DNA of 64,000 nt. Origin: Steromphala cineraria (Eukaryota; Mollusca; Gastropoda; Trochida; Trochidae). Below are positions 20,570 to 32,177 of this stretch, in pieces. The position numbers were made by a program, and so were the translations under genes. The stretch covers positions 26,930,710 to 26,994,709 of the forward strand of contig OU744723.1 in the NCBI GenBank assembly GCA_916613615.1, written 5' to 3'. Within the stretch, counting starts at the first letter, position 1; each line of letters begins with the position of its first letter. The notes under the pieces are model-generated. The model did not search any database. It was not told where the DNA came from and was given only the letters and a program-made list of their open reading frames with translations.

Positions 20570-20819
20570 TTGTCCACAAAAACTTTAACCTTGGTCATAA
20601 CTTTTGATTGGTCAGAGCTAGGTCTTTGATACTTGACATATGCATCCGGGGGCATTCGTGTTTCACAAACACATCTTGTTTCTTATTACAGTAATACAAC
20701 GGAAATAGGTAACACGAGGGTATCATTCAGTCATCTGGAGTGATTACCTGGATTAACTCATCTAGACTCTCTTGCAGCGTGTGGCCAAGTGTTGTGTTTC
20801 TGTATAACTGATAACTCAT
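16940..20819 (-). CDS. GTF2A2: Transcription initiation factor IIA gamma subunit, whole spliced gene
   Basis: Small TFIIA subunit, which stabilises TBP on promoter DNA in the nucleus. Coding exons on the minus strand are 20819-20748, 18916-18812, 17661-17529 and 16959-16940. They join to 109 residues, the same length as human. Landmarks are [62 protein letters not shown] and [13 protein letters not shown]. The helical N-terminal domain and beta-barrel C-terminal domain are both present. There is a small length change after NVDFRE (GPVSDIAK where vertebrates have a shorter VTELIK). The C-terminus GTDVPH is not conserved with vertebrates, as expected for this tail. The gene converges on PSMB4. 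Identification is firm. Confidence 0.96.
17140..17460 (+). repeat. Two tandem copies of a ~170-bp repeat in GTF2A2 intron 3
   Basis: AATCCTCACTAGTCAAGGA, CTAGGCCTT and TTCTGGAGAAGAA recur twice (about 17240-17310 and 17390-17450), with a third, weaker start at 17200. Non-coding. Confidence 0.6.
17529..17661 (-). CDS. GTF2A2: GTF2A2 coding exon 3
   Basis: Acceptor CCTTTCAG, donor GTCAGT. Encodes [20 protein letters not shown] to [10 protein letters not shown] plus one base. This is the beta-barrel segment that contacts TBP. Confidence 0.96.
18323..18515. mobile_element. Palindromic MITE, family CATCTTCCTACGC, copy 1 (GTF2A2 intron 2)
   Basis: 193 bp, almost fully self-complementary arms of about 80 bases. 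Perfect 9-bp duplication TTTGTAAGA at 18314-18322 and 18516-18524. Confidence 0.92.
18812..18916 (-). CDS. GTF2A2: GTF2A2 coding exon 2
   Basis: 35 codons in phase 0 between acceptor TTCGCCAG and donor GTTTGT. Encodes [20 protein letters not shown] then [15 protein letters not shown], the helical part that pairs with TFIIA alpha/beta. Confidence 0.96.
18950..19192 (-). mobile_element. tRNA-derived SINE, copy 2 (GTF2A2 intron 1)
   Basis: Minus-strand relative of 8828-9065. A box GTAGCTCAGTGGTAGGGAG, B box GGTTCGATTCCCGG, body GCTGCCGGGTGCCATGG and tail (ATT)n at 18952-18972. Better preserved promoter boxes than copy 1. Confidence 0.85.
19548..19597. repeat. GGAGATATCGCTT hairpin
   Basis: AGGAGATATCGCTTGTGGAA is followed by its inverse and then a third direct copy; AGCGATATCTCCT pairs with either. 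Confidence 0.65.
19669..19758. repeat. Array of TGACGTCA (CRE-type) sites, 33-bp tandem repeat
   Basis: Perfect TGACGTCA at 19669, 19685, 19702, 19718 and 19735, then a one-base variant at 19751. Spacing alternates 16 and 17 bp, so the true unit is 33 bp with two sites. It lies in GTF2A2 intron 1. The octamer is the CREB/ATF consensus; function here is unknown. Confidence 0.85.
19849..19990. repeat. Long imperfect hairpin
   Basis: TGATATCAAATATATCAACA is mirrored by TGTTGATATATTTGATATCA around a CTCGG..CCTCGG centre. Outer arms TCTCACCC..GTGTCTT also pair. Likely a foldback MITE associated with the CRE array next to it. Confidence 0.7.
20024..20116. mobile_element. Perfect palindromic MITE with 8-bp TSD
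   Basis: TAGTTCATCTAATATAAACT and its inverse enclose 93 bp that folds nearly end to end. ACCCAATC stands on both sides (20016-20023, 20117-20124). Confidence 0.82.
20469..20690 (+). mobile_element. CCCCCG-ended repeat with GTCC/GTCT microsatellite
   Basis: Begins TATGCCCCCGAATCGG with a small hairpin, has (GTCC)n/(GTCT)n at about 20517-20568, then CTTGGTCATAACTTTTGATT, and ends near CCGGGGGCATTCGTG. A repeat type I associate with bivalves. Confidence 0.6.
20748..20819 (-). CDS. GTF2A2: GTF2A2 coding exon 1
   Basis: 24 codons from ATG (20819-20817), [20 protein letters not shown] then ELIQ. Donor CAG|GTAATC. The 5' UTR boundary is not resolved. Confidence 0.95.
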
Positions 20820-20909
20820 CTCTTCCCTTTATCATTAAATATTATTGACTAGTTTCTCAGGCACCTCAGACTCAAAGCTGTGATTCTAAAATCGTTTTGT
20901 TGTCATAAC

Positions 20910-20917
20910 CCGGAAGT
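20910..20917 (+). promoter_or_regulatory. ETS-type site in probable GTF2A2 promoter
   Basis: CCGGAAGT, the core ETS motif common in housekeeping promoters, about 90 bp upstream of the GTF2A2 ATG. Assignment to the promoter is by position and gene type; no start site can be read directly. Confidence 0.45.
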
Positions 20918-20949
20918 CTGCATGGATTACCTCCCTTTCACCAGATATA

Positions 20950-22850
20950 GCTTGAACTAACTGCACATTGTATGTTCGAATCTACCGACAGATTTTAAGA
21001 TGAAATTATATTTGAATGTTTAATACTTTTATAACATTATGTTGAAATTTGAATATATTAAGGAATACAATTGAGTGTTGCTCAGATTTTTCCATCGATA
21101 TTTCGATCAGTATAGGCCTATAGTATTCTTGTGTAATGGGTTTTCCGTCAGAAAAGGAATAGCAAATATCTATTTGCTACACTACGCTACGCATGAGATT
21201 GGCCTAAATGAAAAATTACCCTTTGTATTGATGAGAAAAGTTCTCTTAATCTGTTGTTATCTTATCATCTAAGAGAAAATTGATAAAAATCACTTTCATT
21301 TATTATTGTTTAAACATAAAATGCATTTAACGTAACCTTTTTTTTTAATCATGACTTTGGAAGTACATTTGGCATGTATTTCAATTACTTTCTTCAACCT
21401 CTGTTATTCAGAATATACAGGACAAGTTTTCAAAGTGTATGTTCCACAATGACACAGAAAGTTTACTTAAACTATCTTCTTCATATTTTAAGAAAACATC
21501 CTTTGAAATAAAAATAACTTTGATTCGTCATATTCCATGATTAAAAATTGAAAAATTGGAAGATGTGATTGAGAGGATCATCTAATTATTTCTCCCACAG
21601 GAATATTAGTTCTGACAGTCTTTAGGTGTTTTGATAAATGCTTCCCTTGGCACCCCGTAGGAGCGGCGAACGTCAGAGAATATTTCAAAGAGTATTCATT
21701 CAATCATTTTAACTTTTCACAAAATAAGCCTTTACACACCCTTGCTAAAAACTCATGCAAACGCATAGCAAATTTGCTATTACATGCATGTGTAAATTTA
21801 CATATATGTTATATTGCACACATGTAAAAGTTGTGCATGCGAACAAAACATTAGGATGTATAGGCCTACTTGAGTATTTTTGCTCCACAATAGTGTCATG
21901 TTAACGAAAATTGCTTTTTTGATTAGTGTATCAACACATACTTTAGGTCGAAATAATGTTAATCTTGATCAACTTGACTTTATTCACTTTTTTGTTAAAT
22001 CGTACAAAAGAAAATCATACATATGTCTAAGATGTACACATCCATTTTCTACGCTGCAGCGCTCAGAAAAAAACGCACAAGAAAATGTGTACAATATGTG
22101 ATACGTCAAACAAACACTGCTGTAATGATTGCAGCCATGATATCAGTCAAAACCGCCCATTACCTTATAGAGTTACCAGGGGTCATATATGCCAAACTTA
22201 TCAAGTAGTGTCATCAGAACTAGAAGTATCGCTAATGCAGGAAATTATCTATTTTTAAAGCTTATCGCGACAACAGGAAGGTGTCAAGTCACGATTATGA
22301 TCGAAAACCGGACATTGACATGCGTCAATGACTCAAACGTAATTTTGGAAACTTATCTCAAGCAGTCAGAACTAATCTCACGAGTTGATCATGTCATATA
22401 GGTTATATAATAACTATTCATATGAATAGGACGTGTGAATTTGGCTTCCTCGAATATATAGTGTTTTAAGATTTTCATTAAAATTAGTTCTCATATCTAT
22501 TTTCCATTTTGGGAATGAACAATCAGAAAGGAGATTCAAGTTTTCAAGGTCGTCAAAAACTAAATTATATAACCTGACAGAGTTGGTTTTGAATGTATTG
22601 GACAGACATATGTCTTGAGAAGAAGTGTGGTCATTTTCATTCTTCAGGAAAGAATACTTTTGATTTTGGGTCTCTTCAAACGCAAATGGGGTGCATTTGG
22701 TAATTTCACATTGGTTTTTGCACAGATTGTGCGACATTTCACTTTAGAATTGTTAAAGTATAGGAGTTTGGTAGGAAAACAATATAGTCAATATAATGCA
22801 CTTTATTTGACATAAATTCATTGACGTGTTATTGCTCTAGAACGTCTTAA
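20950..22850. other. Intergenic stretch between GTF2A2 promoter and the 45-bp satellite
   Basis: No supported gene. 21750-21920 is a diverged direct repeat of 31560-31690. 22140-22510 resembles 42540-42920 and part of 10.7 kb, so it is probably an old interspersed element. Confidence 0.5.
22140..22510 (+). repeat. Old interspersed repeat, copy near 22.3 kb
   Basis: Shares GGTCATATATGCCAAACTT, GATTATGATCGAA, GTAATTTT.GAAA.TTATCT and GGACGTGTGAATTTGGC blocks with 42540-42920, same orientation. Diverged, and no shared open frame. Confidence 0.6.
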
Positions 22851-22853
22851 AAC

Positions 22854-23055
22854 CATCTTCCTACGCAGAGCCTAAAAGGCCAGTTTCCAAACTGTCATTT
22901 AATGCCTTGCTGCAGAGACTTTACTTTTCTGTGCTGCTAATCCTGCTATAGTGCCCCTACAGACTAGAGAGCAAGCACAGAAAACTCAAGGCTATGCAGC
23001 AAGGCATAAAATGACAGTTTGGAAACTGGCCTTTTAGGCTCTGCGTAGGAAGATG
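22854..23055. mobile_element. Palindromic MITE, family CATCTTCCTACGC, copy 2
   Basis: 202 bp. Perfect 9-bp duplication TCTTAAAAC at 22845-22853 and 23056-23064. The loop differs from copy 1 while the arms are near-identical. Confidence 0.92.
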
Positions 23056-23303
23056 TCTTAAAACAAGCAAAAGTGTCCAATTTCTCTCTACTATTTCGCC
23101 TAGTTAAAGAGATTCCAAATCGATGGGTTTTTTTAATGCGTGATTCTCGCAATGTGTCAAAATTTTGCACAGAATTTAGTTGACTTCTGAAAAAATGGTA
23201 AACTTATGTTTTAGTCCTATCAATCTGTAGTGGATTGAATTATCTTGCGATGTGTATGGTAGCGTTTCTTCTGGACACTAGTTTACTTCTTCTTCAAGCC
23301 CGA

Positions 23304-26300
23304 CCTCCTGGGGTCATCGGCTAATAGTCTCTTGCTGAACTAGGCTCCTCTCCTGGGGTCATCGGCTAATAGTTTCTTGCTGAACTAGGCTCCTCTCCTG
23401 GGGTCATCAGCTAATAGTTTCTTGCTGAACTAGGCTCCTCTCCAGGGGTCATCGGCTAAAGTCTCTTGCTGAACTAGGCTCCTCTCCTGGGGTCATCGGC
23501 TAAAGTCTCTTGCTGAACTAGGCTCCTCTCCTGGGGTCATCGGCTAATAGTTTCTTGCTGAACTAGGCTCCTCTCCAGGGGTCATCGACTAAAGTCTCTT
23601 GCTGAACTAGGCTCTTCTCCTGGGGTCATCGGCTAATAGTCTTTTGCTGAACTAGGCTCCTCTCCTGGGGTCATCGGCTAATAGTCTCTTGCTGAACTAG
23701 GCTCCTCTCCTAAGGGTCATCGGCTTATAGTCTCTTGCTGAACTAGGCTCCTCTCCTGGGGTCATCGACTAATAGTCTCTTGCTGAACTAGGCTCCTCTC
23801 CAGGGGTCATCGTCTAATAGTCTCTTGCTGAACTAGGCTCCTCTCCTGGGGTCATCGGCTAATAGTACTGCTGAACTAGGCTCCTCTCCTGGGGTCATCG
23901 GCTAATAGTCTCTTGCTGAACTAGGCTCCTCTCCTGGGGTCATCGGCTAATAGTCTCTTGCTGAACTAGGCTCCTCTCCTGGGGTCATCGGCTAATAGTA
24001 CTGCTGAACTAGGCTCCTCTCCTGGGGTCATCGGCTAATAGTCTCTTGCTGAACTAGGCTCCTCTCCTGGGGTCATCGGCTTATAGTCTCTTGCTGAACT
24101 AGGCTCCTCTCCTGGGGTCATCGGCTAATAGTACTGCTGAACTAGGCTCCTCTCCTGGTGTCATCGTCTAATAGTCTCTTGCTGAACTAGGCTCCTCTCC
24201 TGGGGTCATCGGCTTATAGTCTCTTGCTGAACTAGGCTCTTCTCCTGGGGTCATCGTCTAAAAGTCTCTTGCTGAACTAGGCTCCTCTCCTGGGGTCATC
24301 GGCTAATAGTCTCTTGCTGAACTAGGCTCCTCTCCTGGGATCATCGACTAATAGTCTCTTGCTGAACTAGGCTCCTCTCCTGGGGTCATCGGCTAATAGT
24401 CTCTTGCTGAACTAGGCTCCTCTCCTGGGGTCATCGGCTAATAGTCTCTTGCTGAACTAGGCTCCTCTCCTGGGGTCATTGGCTAATAGTCTCTTGCTGA
24501 ACTAGGCTCCTCTCCTTGGGTCATGGGCTAACAGTCTCTTGCTGAACTAGGCTCCTCTCCTGGGGTCATCGGCTAATGGTACTGCTGAACTAGGCTCTTC
24601 TCCTGGGGTCACCGGCTAATAGTTTCTTGCTGAACTAGGCTCCTCTCCAGGGGTCATCGACTAAAGTCTCTTGCTGAACTAGGCTCCTCTCCTGGGGTCA
24701 TCGGCTAATAGTCTCTTGCTGAACTAGGCTCCTCTCCTGGGGTCATCGGCTAATAGTCTCTTGCTGAACTAGGCTCCTCTCCTGGGGTCATCGGCTAATA
24801 GTCTCTTGCTGAACTAGGCTCCTCTCCAGGGGTCATCGGCTAATAGTCTCTTGCTGAACTAGGCTCCTCTCCTGGGGTCATCGGCTAATAGTACTGCTGA
24901 ACTAGGCTCCTCTCCTGGTGTCATCGTCTAATAGTCTCTTGCTGAACTAGGCTCCTCTCCTGGTGTCATCGGCTAACAGTCTCTTGCTGAACTAGGCTCC
25001 TCTCCTGGGGTCATCGGCTAATAGTCTCTTGCTGAACTAGGCTCCTCCCCTGGGGTCATCGGCTAATAGTCTCTTGCTGAACTAGGGTCCTCTCCTGGGG
25101 TCATTGTCTAAAAGTATCTTGCTGAACTAGGCTCCTCTCCTGGGGTCATTGTCTAAAAGTATCTTGCTGAACTAGGCTCCTCTCCTGGGGTCATTGTCTA
25201 ATAGTCTCTTGTTGAACTAGGCTCCTCTCCAGGGGTCATGGGTTAAAGTCTCTTGCTGAACTAGGGTCCTCTCCTGGTGTCATCGTCTAAAAGTCTCTTG
25301 CCGGACTAGGCTCCTCTCCTGGTGTCATCGGCTAAGGTCTCTTGCTGAACTAGGCTCCTCTCCTGGGGTCATTGTCTAATAGTCTCTTGCTGAACTAGGG
25401 TCCTCTCCTGGTGTCATTGTCTAATAGTCTCTTGCTGAACTAGGGTCCTCTCCTGGTGTCATCGGCTAATAGTCTCTTGCTGAACTAGGCTCTTCTCCTG
25501 GGGTCATCGGCTAATAGTACTGCTGAACTAGGCTCCTCTCCTGGGGTCATCGGCTAATAGTCTCTTGCTGAACTAGGCTCCTCTCCTGGGGTCATCGGTT
25601 AATAGTCTCTTGCTGAACTAGGCTCTTCTCCAGGGGTCATCGGCTAATAGTCTCTTGCTGAACTAGGCTCCTCTCCTGGGGTCATCGGCTAATAGTCTCT
25701 TGCTGAACTAGGCTCCTCTCCAGGGGTCATCGGCTAATAGTCTCTTGCTGAACTAGGCTCCTCCCCTTGGGTCATCGACTAATAGTCTCTTGCTGAACTA
25801 GGCTCCTCTCCTGGTGTTATCGGCTAATAGTCTCTTGCTGAACTAGGCTCCTCTCCTAGGGTCATCGGCTAAAAGTCTCTTGCTGAACTAGGCTCCTCTC
25901 CTGGGGTCATCGGCTTATAGTCTCTTGCTGAACTAGGCTCCTCTCCTGGTGTCATAGTCTAACAGTCTCTTGCTGAACTAGGCTCCTCTCCTTGGGTCAT
26001 GGGCTAACAGTCTCTTGCTGAACTAGGCTCCTCTCCTGGGGTCATTGTCTAATAGTCTCTTGCCGAACTAGGCTCCTCTCCTGGGGTCATCGTCTAAAAG
26101 TCTCTTGCCGAACTAGGCTCCTCTCCTGGTGTCATGGGCTAAAGTCTCTTGCTGAACTAGGCTCCTCTCCTGGGGTCATCGTCTAATAGTCTCTTGCTGA
26201 ACTAGGCTCCTCTCCTGGGGTCATTGTCTAATAGTCTCTTGCTGAACTAGGCTCCTCTCCAGGGGTCATCGGCTAAAGTCTCTTGCTGAACTAGGCTCCT

Positions 26301-29300
26301 CTCCTGGTGTTATCGGCTAATAGTCTCTTGCTGAACTAGGCTCCTCTCCTAGGGTCATCGTCTAAAAGTCTCTTGCTGAACTAGGCTCCTCTCCTGGGGT
26401 CATCGGCTTATAGTCTCTTGCTGAACTAGGCTCCTCTCCTGGTGTCATAGTCTAACAGTCTCTTGCTGAACTAGGCTCCTCTCCTTGGGTCATGGGCTAA
26501 CAGTCTCTTGCTGAACTAGGCTCCTCTCCTGGGGTCATCGGCTAATAGTACTGCTGAACTAGGCTCTTCTCCTGGGGTCATCGTCTAAAAGTCTCTTGCT
26601 GAACTAGGCTCCTCTCCTGGTGTTATCGGCTAATAGTCTCTTGCTGAACTAGGCTCCTCTCCTAGGGTCATCGGCTAACAGTCTCTTGCTGAACTAGGCT
26701 CCTCTCCTGGTGTTATCGGCTAATAGTCTCTTGCTGAACTAGGCTCCTCTCCTAGGGTCATCGGCTAAAAGTCTCTTGCTGAACTAGGCTCCCCTCCTGG
26801 GGTCATCGGCTTATAGTCTCTTGCTGAACTAGGCTCCTCTCCTGGTGTCATAGTCTAACAGTCTCTTGCTGAACTAGGCTCCTCTCCTTGGGTCATGGGC
26901 TAACAGTCTCTTGCTGAACTAGGCTCCTCTCCTGGGGTCATTGTCTAATAGTCTCTTGCCGAACTAGGCTCCTCTCCTGGGGTCATCGTCTAAAAGTCTC
27001 TTGCCGAACTAGGCTCCTCTCCTGGTGTCATGGGCTAAAGTCTCTTGCTGAACTAGGCTCCTCTCCTGGGGTCATCGTCTAACAGTCTCTTGCTGAACTA
27101 GGCTCCTCTCCTGGTGTTATCGGCTAATAGTCTCTTGCTGAACTAGGCTCCTCTCCTAGGGTCATCGTCTAAAAGTCTCTTGCTGAACTAGGCTCCTCTC
27201 CTGGGGTCATCGTCTAATAGTCTCTTGCTGAACTAGGCTCCTCTCCTGGGGTCATTGTCTAATAGTCTCTTGCTGAACTAGGCTCCTCTCCAGGGGTCAT
27301 CGGCTAAAGTCTCTTGCTGAACTAGGCTCCTCTCCTGGTGTTATCGGCTAATAGTCTCTTGCTGAACTAGGCTCCTCTCCTAGGGTCATCGTCTAAAAGT
27401 CTCTTGCTGAACTAGGCTCCTCTCCTGGGGTCATCGGCTTATAGTCTCTTGCTGAACTAGGCTCCTCTCCTGGTGTCATAGTCTAACAGTCTCTTGCTGA
27501 ACTAGGCTCCTCTCCTTGGGTCATGGGCTAACAGTCTCTTGCTGAACTAGGCTCCTTTCCTGGGGTCATCGGCTAATAGTACTGCTGAACTAGGCTCTTC
27601 TCCTGGGGTCATCGTCTAACAGTCTCTTGCTGAACTAGGCTCCTCTCCTGGGGTCATTGTCTAATAGTCTCTTGCTGAACTAGGCTCCTCTCCAGGGGTC
27701 ATCGGCTAAAGTCTCTTGCTGAACTAGGCTCCTCTCCTGGTGTTATCGGCTAATAGTCTCTTGCTGAACTAGGCTCCTCTCCTAGGGTCATCGTCTAAAA
27801 GTCTCTTGCTGAACTAGGCTCCTCTCCTGGGGTCATCGGCTTATAGTCTCTTGCTGAACTAGGCTTCTCTCCTGGTGTCATAGTCCAACAGTCTCTTGCT
27901 GAACTAGGCTCCTCTCCTTGGGTCATGGGCTAACAGTCTCTTGCTGAACTAGGCTCCTCTCCTGGGGTCATCGGCTAATAGTACTGCTGAACTAGGCTCT
28001 TCTCCTGGGGTCATCGTCTAAAAGTCTCTTGCTGAACTAGGCTCCTCTCCTGGTGTTATCGGCTAATAGTCTCTTGCTGAACTAGGCTCCTCTCCTAGGG
28101 TCATCGGCTAAAAGTCTCTTGCTGAACTAGGCTCCTCTCCTGGGGTCATCGGCTTATAGTCTCTTGCTGAACTAGGCTCCTCTTCTGGTGTCATTGTCTA
28201 ACAGTCTCTTGCTGAACTAGGCTCCTCTCCTGGGGTCATCGGCTAATGGTACTGCTGAACTAGGCTCTTCTCCTGGGGTCACCGGCTAATAGTCTCTTGC
28301 TGAACTAGGTTCCTCCTGGGGTCACCGGCTAATAGTCTCTTGCTGAACTAGGCTCCTCTCCTGGGGTCATCGGCTAACAGTCTCTTGCTGAACTAGGCTC
28401 CTCTCCTGGGGTCATCGGCTAATAGTCTCTTGCTGAACTAGGCTCCTCTCCAGGGGTCATCGGCTAAAGTCTCTTGCTGAACTAGGCTCCTCTCCTGGGG
28501 TCATCGGCTAATAGTCTCTTGCTGAACTAGGCTCCTCTCCTGGGGTCATCGGCTAATAGTCTCTTGCTGAACTAGGCTCCTCTCCTGGGGTCATTGGCTA
28601 ATAGTCTCTTGCTGAACTAGGCTCCTCTCCTTGGGTCATGGGCTAACAGTCTCTTGCTGAACTAGGCTCCTCTCCTGGGGTCATCGGCTAATGGTACTGC
28701 TGAACAAGGCTCTTCTCCTGGGGTCACCGGCTAATAGTTTCTTGCTGAACTAGGCTCCTCTCCAGGGGTCATCGGCTAAAGTCTCTTGCTGAACTAGGCT
28801 CCTCTCCTGGGGTCATCGGCTAATAGTCTCTTGCTGAACTAGGCTCCTCTCCTGGGGTCATCGGCTAATAGTCTCTTGCTGAACTAGGCTCCTCTCCTGG
28901 GGTCATCGGCTAATAGTCTCTTGCTGAACTAGGCTCCTCTCCTGGGGTCATCGGCTAATAGTCTCTTGCTGAACTAGGCTCCTCTCCTGGGGTCATCGGC
29001 TAATAGTTTCTTGCTGAACTAGGCTCCTCTCCAGGGGTCATCGGCTAAAGTCTCTTGCTGAACTAGGCTCCTCTCCTGGGATCATCGGCTAATAGTCTCT
29101 TGCTGAACTAGGCTCCTCTCCTGGGGTCATCGTCTAATAGTCTCTTGCTGAACTAAGCTCCTCTCCTGGGGTCATTGTCTAATAGTCTCTTGCTGAACTA
29201 GGCTCCTCTCCAGGGGTCATCGGCTAAAGTCTCTTGCTGAACTAGGCTCCTCTCCTGGTGTTATCGGCTAATAGTCTCTTGCTGAACTAGGCTCCTCTCC

Positions 29301-31509
29301 TAGGGTCATCGTCTAAAAGTCTCTTGCTGAACTAGGCTCCTCTCCTGGGGTCATCGGCTTATAGTCTCTTGCTGAACTAGGCTCCTCTCCTGGTGTCATA
29401 GTCTAACAGTCTCTTGCTGAACTAGGCTCCTCTCCTTGGGTCATGGGCTAACAGTCTCTTGCTGAACTAGGCTCCTTTCCTGGGGTCATCGGCTAATAGT
29501 ACTGCTGAACTAGGCTCTTCTCCTGGGGTCATCGTCTAACAGTCTCTTGCTGAACTAGGCTCCTCTCCTGGGGTCATTGTCTAATAGTCTCTTGCTGAAC
29601 TAGGCTCCTCTCCAGGGGTCATCGGCTAAAGTCTCTTGCTGAACTAGGCTCCTCTCCTGGTGTTATCGGCTAATAGTCTCTTGCTGAACTAGGCTCCTCT
29701 CCTGGGGTCATCGTCTAAAAGTCTCTTGCTGAACTAGGCTCCTCTCCTGGGGTCATCGGCTTATAGTCTCTTGCTGAACTAGGCTTCTCTCCTGGTGTCA
29801 TAGTCCAACAGTCTCTTGCTGAACTAGGCTCCTCTCCTTGGGTCATGGGCTAACAGTCTCTTGCTGAACTAGGCTCCTCTCCTGGGGTCATCGGCTAATA
29901 GTACTGCTGAACTAGGCTCTTCTCCTGGGGTCATCGTCTAAAAGTCTCTTGCTGAACTAGGCTCCTCTCCTGGTGTTATCGGCTAATAGTCTCTTGCTGA
30001 ACTAGGCTCCTCTCCTAGGGTCATCGGCTAAAAGTCTCTTGCTGAACTAGGCTCCTCTCCTGGGGTCATCGGCTTATAGTCTCTTGCTGAACTAGGCTCC
30101 TCTTCTGGTGTCATTGTCTAACAGTCTCTTGCTGAACTAGGCTCCTCTCCTGGGGTCATCGGCTAATGGTACTGCTGAACTAGGCTCTTCTCCTGGGGTC
30201 ACCGGCTAATAGTCTCTTGCTGAACTAGGTTCCTCCTGGGGTCACCGGCTAATAGTCTCTTGCTGAACTAGGCTCCTCTCCTGGGGTCATCGGCTAACAG
30301 TCTCTTGCTGAACTAGGCTCCTCTCCTGGGGTCATCGGCTAATAGTCTCTTGCTGAACTAGGCTCCTCTCCAGGGGTCATCGGCTAAAGTCTCTTGCTGA
30401 ACTAGGCTCCTCTCCTGGGGTCATCGCTAATAGTCTCTTGCTGAACTAGGCTCCTCTCCTGGGGTCATCGGCTAATAGTCTCTTGCTGAACTAGGCTCCT
30501 CTCCTGGGGTCATTGGCTAATAGTCTCTTGCTGAACTAGGCTCCTCTCCTTGGGTCATGGGCTAACAGTCTCTTGCTGAACTAGGCTCCTCTCCTGGGGT
30601 CATCGGCTAATGGTACTGCTGAACTAGGCTCTTCTCCTGGGGTCACCGGCTAATAGTTTCTTGCTGAACTAGGCTCCTCTCCAGGGGTCATCGGCTAAAG
30701 TCTCTTGCTGAACTAGGCTCCTCTCCTGGGGTCATCGGCTAATAGTCTCTTGCTGAACTAGGCTCCTCTCCTGGGGTCATCGGCTAATAGTCTCTTGCTG
30801 AACTAGGCTCCTCTCCTGGGGTCATCGGCTAATAGTCTCTTGCTGAACTAGGCTCCTCTCCTGGGGTCATCGGCTAATAGTCTCTTGCTGAACTAGGCTC
30901 CTCTCCTGGGGTCATCGGCTAATAGTTTCTTGCTGAACTAGGCTCCTCTCCAGGGGTCATCGGCTAAAGTCTCTTGCTGAACTAGGCTCCTCTCCTGGGG
31001 TCATCGGCTAATAGTCTCTTGCTGAACTAGGCTCCTCTCCTGGGGTCATCGGCTAATAGTCTCTTGCTGAACTAGGCTCCTCTCCTGGTGTCATCGGCTA
31101 ATAGTCTCTTGCTGAACTAGGCTCCTCTCCTGGGGACATCGGCTAATAGTCTCTTGCCGAACTAGGCTCCTCTCCTGGGGTCATCGGCTAATAGTTTCTT
31201 GCTGAACTAGGCTCCTCTCCAGGGGTCATCGGCTAAAGTCTCTTGCTGAACTAGGCTCCTCTCCTGGGGTCATCGGCTAATAGTCTCTTGCTGAACTAGG
31301 CTCCTCTCCTGGGGTCATCGGCTAATAGTCTCTTGCTGAACTAGGCTCCTCTCCTGGTGTCATCGGCTAATAGTCTCTTGCTGAACTAGGCTCCTCTCCT
31401 GGGGTCATCGGCTAATAGTCTCTTGCTGAACTAGGCTCCTCTCCTGGTGTCATCGGCTAAAAGTCTCTTGCTGAACTAGGCTCCTCTCCTGGGGTCATCG
31501 GCTAATAGT
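23304..31509. repeat. Minisatellite/satellite array, 45-bp unit, about 180 copies
   Basis: Unit GCTCCTCTCCTGGGGTCATC, GGCTAATAGTCTCTTGCTGA, ACTAG (45 bp). Variants include a 3-bp-shorter TAATAGTACTGCTG unit, TAAAGTC units lacking bases, CTGGTGTTATC and CTTGGGTCATGGGC. Every frame on both strands has stops, so it is non-coding. A block of about 1,920 bp is duplicated in tandem (about 27170-29090 and 29090-31010). The array lies 3' of the last seen exon of the LU/Ig gene, perhaps in its next intron. Confidence 0.97.
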
Positions 31510-32177
31510 GTAAATCTCCCTTTAGTACTTGCTCAAATTTGCAAACGTATTTGAGATATGTTGTCACGCAAACGCACATGCAAACCTGAGTAAATTTACA
31601 TATGGAGTTAATTTGCATAACTCAGAATGTATACTTAAGTATTTTGCTCCCCAATAGTGTCATGTTAACGGATATTTCTGTTTACTTGCGTGTTAAAGTA
31701 TTTGTGGTTAATAATAATCCATTATATATAAGTAAATATAGCCATTAAAAAGGGGCTTAAACTAGCCTTTCGACACAAATGCAACATGCCAGAATTATAA
31801 CATATGTAAGACAGTAATTCTGCATACATTCAACTAAGTTTAAGGTTCAACGTTTAAAGACAACATTCTACTGATATAAATGAAAATCTTCAAAATGACA
31901 GCATAATCTTCTATCTCTTCTATCAACCATTCTAATATAGCATATATGTTCCAGTGTTCTTTGGCCGAGAAGAAGATATGTGTTGTTGAAGTAGACTCAG
32001 TTTCATTGGTGAACTCTATTGAAGTCTCTCCTTGCTTAAATTCAACCTTAAGATTTTACTTCCGTTTCTTTGTTTCGCTCCGTGGTGTTTTTTAACTCAT
32101 AGAACACACTTCAACGAGGTAAAAAAACAAATTGCATTAATTCTTTATTATTCCTTCTTGATTGATGACTGTACCAT
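31510..32177. other. Spacer between satellite and Ig2 exon
   Basis: No supported exon. 31560-31690 matches 21750-21920 (ending TAGTGTCATGTTAACG). A minus-strand open stretch around 31850-32050 lacks a start, a clean acceptor and any recognised domain. Confidence 0.4.

Noticed and set aside
20384..20655. Frames with [20 protein letters not shown] and [15 protein letters not shown] repeats
   Set aside because: They are translations of the (GTCC/GTCT)n microsatellite in a dispersed repeat.
22414..22737. 107-residue minus-strand frame
   Set aside because: Part lies in an old interspersed repeat (also at 42.5-42.9 kb) whose other copy has stops in the same frame, and no family is recognised.
23304..31509. 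Regular short repeats resembling a CRISPR array
   Set aside because: Repeats are contiguous 45-bp monomers with no unique spacers, and the DNA is clearly animal.
31850..32050. Minus-strand open stretch downstream of the Ig2 exon (KVEFKQGETSIEFT...)
   Set aside because: No pyrimidine-rich acceptor, no recognised domain, and the phase to Ig2 is not demonstrated. A chance open frame is as likely.
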